From Alphaproteobacteria bacterium HGW-Alphaproteobacteria-4 (GTDB lineage: Bacteria > Pseudomonadota > Alphaproteobacteria > Rhodobacterales > Rhodobacteraceae): a stretch of 64,000 nt of DNA. The DNA is taken from assembly GCA_002842855.1 (NCBI GenBank), contig PHEE01000005.1, positions 1-64,000 on the forward strand. The letters run 5' to 3'. Made by a program: the position numbers and the translations under genes. Shown here in pieces: positions 35,839 to 42,367 of the stretch (its first letter is position 1; each line of letters opens with the position of its first letter). The notes under the pieces are model-generated. The model saw only the letters and a program-made list of their open reading frames with translations, searched no databases and was not told the DNA's origin.

Positions 35839-36795
35839 TCAGCCGCGCCCGCGCCGCCGCCCGCCCCGGCTGCCGCCCGATGCCAGCGCCGCCGCACTCG
35901 CCTCGGCAAAGGTCGCGCCTTCCTTCACCGCTTCCAACACGCGCGCAAAGCGGATCCACTCAAAGCCGTTGGCGTCATGGTCCATCAGCATGTTGGCGGC
36001 GCGGATCGCCTCCATCTCGACCGAGCGCACCGGGTTCATGATTGCGCTGGTCATGCCCGCGCCAATCGCCATCGGCAGGAAGGCCGCGTTGACGCCGTGG
36101 CGGTTGGGCAGGCCAAAGCTGATGTTCGAGGCACCGCAGGTGGTGTTCACGCCCAGTTCGCGCAGCCGTCGCACCAGTTCAAACACCTGCCGCCCGGCAC
36201 TGGCCAGCGCGCCCACCGGCATCACCAGCGGGTCCACCACGATGTCATGCGCGGGAATGCCGAAATCGGCGGCACGCTCGACAATCTTTTTCGCCACCGC
36301 AAAGCGCACGTCGGGGTCCATCGAAATGCCGCTGTCGTCGTTGGAAATGGCTACCACCGGCACGTTGTATTTCTTCACAAGCGGCAGCACCCGTTCCAGC
36401 CGCTCTTCCTCGCCGGTGACCGAGTTCAAAAGCGGCCGCCCCTCGGCCGCCGCCAGCCCCGCCTCAAGCGCCGCAGGCACCGACGAATCGATGCAGAGCG
36501 GCACATCGACCAGCCCTTGCACGAGGTTCAGCATCGACACCATCAGCGGCGGCTCGGTTTCGTTGGGGTTGGGGTTCGAGTTGTAGACAACGCCCGCATT
36601 CACATCGAGCACCATCGCGCCGCAGGCGACCTGTTCCAGCGCATCCAGCTCGACGGTGGAAAAGTTGCCCGCCTCAAGCTCGGCCGCCAGCTTCTTGCGG
36701 CCCGTGGGGTTGATGCGCTCGCCGATCACGCAAAACGGCTCGTCAAAGCCGATGATGACGGTTTTCGATTTCGATTCCAGAACGGTGCGGGTCAT
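35839..36795 (-). CDS. Methyltetrahydrofolate:cobalamin methyltransferase (pterin-binding)
   Basis: A 318-residue TIM-barrel pterin-binding protein of the DHPS/AcsE/MetH-module type. The N-terminal signature FCVIGERINPTGRKK and ACGAMVLDVNAG are characteristic, as are LCIDSS, PLLNSVTGEEER and GASNISFGLPNR. The C-terminus has a disordered Gly/Arg tail. Established knowledge: Rhodobacteraceae often split MetH into separate proteins, and this module transfers the methyl of methyl-THF to a corrinoid protein. It overlaps the MTHFR start by four bases in ATGA. The corrinoid and homocysteine-methylating partners are not in this window. Confidence 0.9.
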   Translation of the reverse strand: MTRTVLESKSKTVIIGFDEPFCVIGERINPTGRKKLAAELEAGNFSTVELDALEQVACGAMVLDVNAGVVYNSNPNPNETEPPLMVSMLNLVQGLVDVPLCIDSSVPAALEAGLAAAEGRPLLNSVTGEEERLERVLPLVKKYNVPVVAISNDDSGISMDPDVRFAVAKKIVERAADFGIPAHDIVVDPLVMPVGALASAGRQVFELVRRLRELGVNTTCGASNISFGLPNRHGVNAAFLPMAIGAGMTSAIMNPVRSVEMEAIRAANMLMDHDANGFEWIRFARVLEAVKEGATFAEASAAALASGGSRGGRRRGRG

Positions 36796-37688
36796 GCGGT
36801 CTCGCCTTTTGTGTGTTCCGCCACCCAGGTGGCGTTGGCCTTGATGCCCCCAAGCGGGAAGAAATGCACCGATTCGATGCCAAATGCGGGGTTGGCGGCC
36901 TTGTGCGCGGCCAGTGCTGCGACCATTTCGCCCGGCTCGAACGGCATGAGCAGCTTGGTCACGTCACGCGCGCGCCGTTGCAGCACGCGCAGGCTGGGGC
37001 CGACACCGCAGGCAATGGCGAACTTGACCAGCGTTTGCAGCTTGGCCGGGCCCGCGATGCCGATATGCACCGGCAGGGTGATGCCGAGGGCCGCGAGCTT
37101 GTTCACCCAGGCGATCACCGGGGCGGGCTCAAAGCAGAACTGCGTGACGATTGCCATTCTGGCATCGGAACGTTCCGCCCAATCCTGCTTGAGCTTCAGC
37201 GCCTGCATCGCAACCGCATCGTCGCCGTCGGCGTCGATATCGCGGTTGCCTTCGGGGTGGCCAGCCACATGCAGGCGGGTGAAACCATCAAAGGCGCCGC
37301 TTTCCAGCATCTGCATCGACGATGTGTAATCGCCCGCTGGCGTGTTGACACCGCCCCCCAGCAGCAGCGCCTGCGTCACCCCGGCATCGCCTTCATAGCG
37401 GCCCACCCAGTCGCGCAGGATCGCCTCGGATGCGATCAGCCGGGCCGGAAAATGCGGCATCGGCTCAAACCCTTCGCGGCGCAGACGGGCGGCGGTCGCC
37501 ACCATGTCGGCAATCGGGGTGCCGTCGATATGGGCGATGTAGACGCGGGTGCCCTTGGGCAGAATGGCGCGAAAATCTTCGATGCCCGCTGCGGTGCGCG
37601 GCATCACCTCAATCGAAAATTCGTCGAGAAAGGCCGGAACCGGGCCAAGGTCGGGGGCCGCATCGCGGCGAAAGTTCAAAAGCGCCAT
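36792..37688 (-). CDS. Methylenetetrahydrofolate reductase-type protein
   Basis: A 298-residue TIM-barrel flavoprotein of the MetF family, making 5-methyl-THF. The start is the second ATG of a pair because GGAGG sits five bases before it. The family segments are SIEVMPRTAAGIEDF, LLLGGGVNTPAGDY, GHPEGNRD and the flavin/substrate-binding region MAIVTQFCFEPAPVIAWV. It is shorter on both ends than E. coli MetF-like proteins are divergent, and matches the variant found beside the methyl-THF corrinoid methyltransferase in Rhodobacterales. It follows the small 'virulence factor' gene with a 13-base gap. Confidence 0.88.
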   Translation of the reverse strand: MALLNFRRDAAPDLGPVPAFLDEFSIEVMPRTAAGIEDFRAILPKGTRVYIAHIDGTPIADMVATAARLRREGFEPMPHFPARLIASEAILRDWVGRYEGDAGVTQALLLGGGVNTPAGDYTSSMQMLESGAFDGFTRLHVAGHPEGNRDIDADGDDAVAMQALKLKQDWAERSDARMAIVTQFCFEPAPVIAWVNKLAALGITLPVHIGIAGPAKLQTLVKFAIACGVGPSLRVLQRRARDVTKLLMPFEPGEMVAALAAHKAANPAFGIESVHFFPLGGIKANATWVAEHTKGETA

Positions 37689-37701
37689 CATGGCCTCCGG
37701 G

Positions 37702-38010
37702 TCAGGGGCTGGGGGGTTCCCAGCCGTCATGTGCAATCAGCGCGGCCAGCCGTGCTGCGTCGTATTCGGCAATCAGGCGCGCGGCCTCGGCCTCGGCGGC
37801 CTCGACATCGGTGCCGGGGTGGGTGACCGCAGGCGCCTTGCGCCATTCGGCCATATAGGCATCGGCATCGCGGGCGCCGATCTTCATGGCGCAGCGATCA
37901 ATGGCCTGCTCGAACCGCTCGGGCAGTGGCCGCTTGACGCCGCCACGCCCCTTGCCCGCAATCACTTGCGCCGGGATGTCGCGCCAGAAAACGAGGGTGA
38001 TCTCGGCCAT
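37702..38010 (-). CDS. Virulence-factor domain protein (PF13769-like), one-carbon cluster
   Basis: A 102-residue protein beginning MAEITLVFWRDIPAQVIAG with PLPERFEQAIDRCAMK and the C-terminal region WRKAPAV. It resembles the small proteins called virulence factor in databases, which in Rhodobacterales almost always precede the MTHFR and methyl-THF transferase genes. Its function is unknown; the context suggests a role in the cobalamin-dependent methyl pathway. The start is supported by GGAAGGAA upstream. Confidence 0.82.
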   Translation of the reverse strand: MAEITLVFWRDIPAQVIAGKGRGGVKRPLPERFEQAIDRCAMKIGARDADAYMAEWRKAPAVTHPGTDVEAAEAEAARLIAEYDAARLAALIAHDGWEPPSP

Positions 38011-38321
38011 TGCTGATTCCTTCCTTCGCGCCACCATTACGCCCCGGAACGAGGCCCCCGATGACGGTTTTCGACATGTTGCGCAGGGTCCGCGACGCGG
38101 CCCCTTCAACAGGTCGCCAATGTCGCGCGGCGGGGCAGGGCCGGGCAATGGCAAAGCGCCCGCACGGGGGGTGAATTCGGTGCAAGCTGAGCATGAGCCG
38201 GGCGCAGCCGGGAATCGCCGCGCACCAGTTCGTTATGGCCTCGACATTGACCCGGATCATGGGGCAGGGCGGCAAACGGTGTTAGAATTGCACGGTTTTT
38301 ATGATTGAGGAGGTCGTTGCC
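38011..38321. promoter_or_regulatory. Divergent intergenic region, no gene seen
   Basis: About 311 bases separate the minus-strand one-carbon operon from the plus-strand LRR gene. It must contain both promoters. I looked for SAM or cobalamin riboswitch signatures on the minus strand and saw none. A strong GAGGAGG site for the LRR gene ends the region at about 38304-38310. Confidence 0.45.
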
Positions 38322-39467
38322 ATGTTCATTCCTGCATTTCGCCCCCGTGCCGCGCTGATCGTGACCTGTCTCTGCCTTGCCGTCGCAATGCCTGCCGCCG
38401 CGCAAACCGCCGCCGACGCCGCAGCGCGGTTTGCCGAGCTTGAGGTCAAGGTCAAGAACGCCCCGGTTGCGGTGGAAACGCTGGCCGATGTGCAATCGCT
38501 CAGCTTTGGATCGCGGATTGCGCCGCTGCTGACCGATGCCGACATCGCGCTGATGCGGTTTCTGCCCAACCTTGGTTCGGCCTCGCTCGATGGATTGAAG
38601 GGGGTGACACCCAAGGGATTGTCGCAACTTTCCAACGTTCCAAAACTCTGGCGGCTCAGCCTGCGCGGCAGCGAGATTACCGATGCCCACGCGGCGGTGC
38701 TGCCCGGGATGCCGGGGGTCAAGAACCTTGATTTCACAACGAACGCCGGGCTCAGCGATGCTGCGATGCCAACCATCGCGGCGATGCCGGCGCTGACCGA
38801 CCTCAAACTTGACGCGACCGGCGTGACCGACATCGGTTTGGCCGCTCTTTCGGGGCACAAAACACTGAAAGCGCTCAGTTTGAGCCGCACGGCGGTTACG
38901 GATGCGGGGCTGGTGCATCTGGCCGCGATTTCCACGCTGCAAACGTTGGCGATAACTGACACCGGCGTTACCGGCGCCGGGTTGGAACCGATTGCGGCGC
39001 TGCCGAACTTGCAGGAACTGAGCCTGATGAACAGCAAGGTTGACGACATCGGCGCCTGGCACATCGGCAAGATGGTATCTCTGAAGCGGCTTTTCGCGTG
39101 GAACACCCTGATCACCGATAATGGCATGGTCTGGTTCAAGAACCTCGCCAACCTCGAAGTGATATACCTCGACCGCACCGGGGTAACGGATGCGGGGCTT
39201 GCCGCGCTTGCCGGGCTACCCAAACTGCGCACGGTTTGGCTGAACGGCACCGCGGTAGGCGATGCGGGCATGGCACATCTGGCGAACCTGCCGCTGGCGT
39301 CAGTGCAGATCGGGCAGACCCAGGTGGGAGACGCGGGGCTGCTGGTGCTGGCACAGATCCCGACGTTGACCAATATCAGCGCGCGCGGCAGCAAGGTGAC
39401 CGAGGCGGGCGTGGCGGCGGCAATGGCGCTGCCGGGGCGCAACCCCGGCCTGAGCATTTCGCGCTGA
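38322..39467 (+). CDS. Secreted leucine-rich repeat protein
   Basis: A 381-residue protein. Residues 1-28 form a signal peptide (AALIVTCLCLAVAMPAAAQ), so it is exported. About 11 tandem repeats of 23-25 residues follow, each of the form VTDAGLAALAGLPKLxxLxLxxTx; examples start at TDAHAAVLPG, SDAAMPTIAA, TDIGLAALSG, TDAGLVHLAA, TGAGLEPIAA, DDIGAWHIGK, TDNGMVWFKN, TDAGLAALAG and TEAGVAAAMA. The pattern resembles GALA/cysteine-containing-type LRRs seen often in Planctomycetes and plant pathogens. The GAGGAG site sets the start at 38322. A long perfect hairpin follows the stop. Function unknown. Confidence 0.85.
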   Translation: MFIPAFRPRAALIVTCLCLAVAMPAAAQTAADAAARFAELEVKVKNAPVAVETLADVQSLSFGSRIAPLLTDADIALMRFLPNLGSASLDGLKGVTPKGLSQLSNVPKLWRLSLRGSEITDAHAAVLPGMPGVKNLDFTTNAGLSDAAMPTIAAMPALTDLKLDATGVTDIGLAALSGHKTLKALSLSRTAVTDAGLVHLAAISTLQTLAITDTGVTGAGLEPIAALPNLQELSLMNSKVDDIGAWHIGKMVSLKRLFAWNTLITDNGMVWFKNLANLEVIYLDRTGVTDAGLAALAGLPKLRTVWLNGTAVGDAGMAHLANLPLASVQIGQTQVGDAGLLVLAQIPTLTNISARGSKVTEAGVAAAMALPGRNPGLSISR

Positions 39468-39481
39468 ACCTGGCCCAGACC

Positions 39482-39515
39482 CGCCGCGCGCGCCGCTTTC
39501 CCGGCGCGCGCGGCG
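39482..39515. terminator. Perfect GC hairpin after the LRR gene
   Basis: CGCCGCGCGCGCCG (39482-39495) and CGGCGCGCGCGGCG (39502-39515) pair along all 14 bases with a CTTTCC loop. There is no T tract, so it is a hairpin that could slow polymerase or protect the mRNA end. Confidence 0.6.
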
Positions 39516-39599
39516 CTGGTACCGGAGGGCGGGCCTCAACCATTTGTAAACCCTGATCTGGCAAGTCTTGTGCAGGGGGCTCTCGCTCCGGGCACGGGC

Positions 39600-40736
39600 A
39601 TGGCATTGGAAAAAGAGCATAGCGTGATCCGACGCAAGGCCGAGGCGGGGCGGGCATCGCCCGGGCCCGCGCCGATGACCGCTGCGCGCGCGCTTGGCCT
39701 TTCACTCGCCAAGGCCGCGCAGGATGGCATGGCGCTGGCCCTGCGCGTGGTGCAGGTTGACGAGCGGCGGCTTTCGCTGGCCGAGCTCCCCGAGGCGATA
39801 GAAGACCGCGCGCTGCTCGCCGTGCTTGAGGGCCCGGCCGAGGGGTTGGGGCTTGCGGTCATCGCCCCCTCGTTGCTTGCCGCGCTGATCGAAGTGCAGA
39901 CCACAGGCAGGCTTGCGCCGGCGCCGCCACCTGTGCGCCGTGCAACCCGCACCGATGCGGTCATGGTCGCAGGTTTCATCGACCGAACGCTGGAGGAGCT
40001 TGAGAAAACACTGGCTGAACTGCCCGAAATCATCTGGGCCGGGGGCTTTCGCTATGCCTCGTACCTCGACGATCCGCGCCCGCTTGGCTTGTTGCTGGAA
40101 GATATCGGTTTTCGCGTTCTGCAACTGGACCTGGAGCTTGGCCCGGGTGGTGAGCGCAAGGGCGGGCTGGTGCTGGCGTTGCCGGCAGACGGCCGTGGCG
40201 CCGCACCCCGCCCCGCCGCCGAAGCCGACGCGCATGAGGGGGCGCCCGCCGCCGGTTCGCTGGCAGATACGTCACGCTGGAAAGCGGAAATGGAGCGGGT
40301 GGTTCTGCAAGCCCCGGCAATGCTCGAAGCGGTGCTGCACCGCCTTACGCTGCCGCTTTCGGCGGTGCTTTCGTTCGCGCCGGGCACCGAATTGCCAGTG
40401 CCGCTTGCAGCGCTGGAGGAGTTGCGGGTTGAAGGGCACGGCAGGCGGTTGCTTGCGCGCGGTCGGCTGGGGCAGAATCGCGGTTTTCGCGCGGTGCGGC
40501 TGGTGACCGAGGCCGATGAGCCTGCTCCGGCCGTGCCCTTGCAGCCGTTGCCAGCAGCCGAGCCTGCCCGCACCTTACCCCCCCGGCGTACCCCCGCGCC
40601 TGCGCATCAGCCGGCGGTCGCCGCCCCGGTGGCGATGGCGGCCATTGACGCGGGCGCAGCAGCCGCAACGGCACCACCCCCCGACGAGCCAGAGCCATTT
40701 GCCATGGCGCCATTGAAAATGGGGTCGGTGTTCTGA
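39600..40736 (+). CDS. FliM/FliN-like flagellar switch (SpoA domain) protein
   Basis: A 378-residue protein. The N-terminal part (residues 1-45) resembles a CheY-binding-type basic tail (VIRRKAEAG). A middle domain resembles FliM, with GLAVIAPSLLAALIEVQTTG and DAVMVAGFIDRTLEEL. A SpoA/FliN C-ring domain (about residues 225-300) follows: VLHRLTLPLSAVLSFAPG then LPLAALEELRVEG. The last 80 residues are Pro/Ala rich and low-complexity. No other flagellar gene is in the window, so it may be a stray C-ring variant. The ATG at 39600 is used; a GTG at 39570 lacks a good site. Confidence 0.75.
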   Translation: MALEKEHSVIRRKAEAGRASPGPAPMTAARALGLSLAKAAQDGMALALRVVQVDERRLSLAELPEAIEDRALLAVLEGPAEGLGLAVIAPSLLAALIEVQTTGRLAPAPPPVRRATRTDAVMVAGFIDRTLEELEKTLAELPEIIWAGGFRYASYLDDPRPLGLLLEDIGFRVLQLDLELGPGGERKGGLVLALPADGRGAAPRPAAEADAHEGAPAAGSLADTSRWKAEMERVVLQAPAMLEAVLHRLTLPLSAVLSFAPGTELPVPLAALEELRVEGHGRRLLARGRLGQNRGFRAVRLVTEADEPAPAVPLQPLPAAEPARTLPPRRTPAPAHQPAVAAPVAMAAIDAGAAAATAPPPDEPEPFAMAPLKMGSVF

Positions 40737-40760
40737 CCGCCGCCATGGGTCGGGGAAGGG

Positions 40761-40788
40761 CGCTGCGGCGCCCATGCGCGCCGCAGCG
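40761..40788. terminator. Perfect GC hairpin after the FliM-like gene
   Basis: CGCTGCGGCGC (40761-40771) pairs with GCGCCGCAGCG (40778-40788) around a six-base loop. There is no T tract; termination is plausible but unproven. Confidence 0.5.
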
Positions 40789-40914
40789 ATCCGGGGCAGT
40801 ATCGGACCACACAGCGCGCCGATCCGGCGTGATACTCGGCAAGGTCAGGGATCCGACCGCGCGCTGAGCGGCATTATCTGCGGTGGCGATGCATGGTCCG
40901 AAGGCGCCGGGGCC

Positions 40915-41358
40915 TTAACCATCGCTTGGTGTATCCAGCAGGTCGAGCTTTCGCCGCAGCGGCGGGCTGACGGCCATGCCTGCGACCATTGCGGCCACGA
41001 AGACCCAGACCTGCCAGCCGCCAAAGCTGAGCGAGGCAAGCGCCGGACCGGGACAAAACCCCACGATGCCCCAGCCCGCGCCGAACAATAGCGAGCCGAG
41101 CACCAGCTGACGGTCGACCAGCAGCGGCAGATCGCGCGGCATCGGCAGCCCGAGGAACGACCGGTCGCGCTTTGCCGCCAGCCGCCAGACCAGCGCCATT
41201 GGCGCCACCGCCCCGCCAAGCACGAAGGCCAGCGTCGGGTCCCAGTTCCCGAAGACATCAAGCCAGCCTTGCACCTTGGCGGTATCGACCATCCCCGAGA
41301 TCAGCAATCCCGCCCCGAACAGCCCCCCCGAAAGCATCGCCAGAAGATTGCGCAGCAT
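40915..41358 (-). CDS. YeeE/YedE family membrane protein (small half, PmpB-like)
   Basis: A 147-residue membrane protein of the YedE/YeeE (DUF395) family with about four hydrophobic segments and the conserved GFCPGPALAS Cys motif at the start of a re-entrant loop. The two-subunit form is thought to transport thiosulfate or related sulfur species. It follows its larger partner with one shared base (TGATG), so they are probably translationally coupled. Confidence 0.87.
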   Translation of the reverse strand: MLRNLLAMLSGGLFGAGLLISGMVDTAKVQGWLDVFGNWDPTLAFVLGGAVAPMALVWRLAAKRDRSFLGLPMPRDLPLLVDRQLVLGSLLFGAGWGIVGFCPGPALASLSFGGWQVWVFVAAMVAGMAVSPPLRRKLDLLDTPSDG

Positions 41359-41783
41359 CAGATCACCCCCAGAACATGGCGCCCGATCACCAGCGCGAGG
41401 CCACCGCCCAAAAGGTAAAAGGCCGTCGCCACGATCCCGCGCAGCGAAAACCGCGAGATGCCGCAAACGCCGTGCCCCGATGTGCAGCCGTTGGCAAGGC
41501 GGGTGCCGATACCCACCAGAAGCCCCGATGCGACCAGCAACACCACATTCGACGTCGCATGCGTTGCGACGCTGTCATAGAGCGGCAGCAGCAGCACCGG
41601 CACCAGAACGACCCCGGCCAGAAACCACAGCCGCTCGGCCGCGTTATCGCGCCCGGTGCCGTCAACCAGCCCGCCGACAATGCCACTTGCGCCCAGAATG
41701 CGCCCGTTCAGCAATAGATAGACGCCCGCCGCGGCGCCAATCATCAGCCCGCCCGCCAGGCCCCACCACCAATCCGCTTGCAT
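41358..41783 (-). CDS. YeeE/YedE family membrane protein (large half, PmpA-like)
   Basis: A 141-residue membrane protein with four hydrophobic segments. The conserved Cys motif GTRLANGCTSGHGVCGISR lies in the pore-like loop around residues 95-115. Known YeeE proteins move thiosulfate or persulfide sulfur. No rhodanese or BigR-type regulator is beside it here. It is the first gene of the pair and is divergent from the DksA-like gene. Confidence 0.88.
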   Translation of the reverse strand: MQADWWWGLAGGLMIGAAAGVYLLLNGRILGASGIVGGLVDGTGRDNAAERLWFLAGVVLVPVLLLPLYDSVATHATSNVVLLVASGLLVGIGTRLANGCTSGHGVCGISRFSLRGIVATAFYLLGGGLALVIGRHVLGVI

Positions 41784-41941
41784 GCTGTTGCTCCAAGTTG
41801 GGTTGTGGCGTGCAGATGAAGGGAGCGGTCAACGGATGCAAGCTTTTCATGCCGCGCCGCAGCGTCTTTGGAAAGTTTGACCTGTGTCATGGCAGTCCCG
41901 CGCGGTGGCGCGCAGCATTTGTTCAGCGCAAGGAGAACGCC

Positions 41942-42274
41942 ATGAAATCCGTTGCTGACCGCAAGGCCCAACTCTTGACCCGCCTGGCCCACCTTCAATC
42001 GCGGATCACGGAGATCGGTGGAGAGCTTTTGTCGCACGACTCGCGCGACTGGCAGGAACTCGCGACCGAACGCGAGGATGAGCAGGTGCTTGAAGACCTC
42101 GGGCAATCGGCGCAGTCCGAGATCCGCATGATCGATGCGGCGCTGAAACGCATCGAGGCAGGCGAATATGGCGCGTGCACCTATTGCGGCGAGGCGATCT
42201 CGGAAGAGCGGCTGGACCTTCTGCCGGGCACGCCGTTTTGCCGCCTTCACGCGCGCGCCGCTGACCGGCACTGA
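41942..42274 (+). CDS. Short TraR/DksA-type zinc-finger protein
   Basis: A 110-residue RNA-polymerase-secondary-channel-type protein. A coiled-coil region (residues 1-80, LTRLAHLQSRITEIGGELL and EQVLEDLGQ) is followed by the zinc-finger CTYCGEAISEERL and a Cys in PFCRLHA. The fourth Cys of the classical CxxC-x17-CxxC pattern is replaced by His. The acidic tip residues of DksA appear as DSRD. AAGGAG precedes the start. It may modulate transcription initiation like DksA or TraR; this is inferred from family. Confidence 0.87.
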   Translation: MKSVADRKAQLLTRLAHLQSRITEIGGELLSHDSRDWQELATEREDEQVLEDLGQSAQSEIRMIDAALKRIEAGEYGACTYCGEAISEERLDLLPGTPFCRLHARAADRH

Positions 42275-42367
42275 ACACGCCCGCGATAATCGGCGTTTTC
42301 CTAACAGGACTAAGCGGCTACACTTTGCCCAGGCACTTTGGGGTGCGGTAACGTGGCAGGGGTGGCA

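Noticed and set aside
38011-38321. SAM or cobalamin riboswitch upstream of the one-carbon genes
   Set aside because: No recognisable conserved core of these riboswitches is visible on the minus strand.
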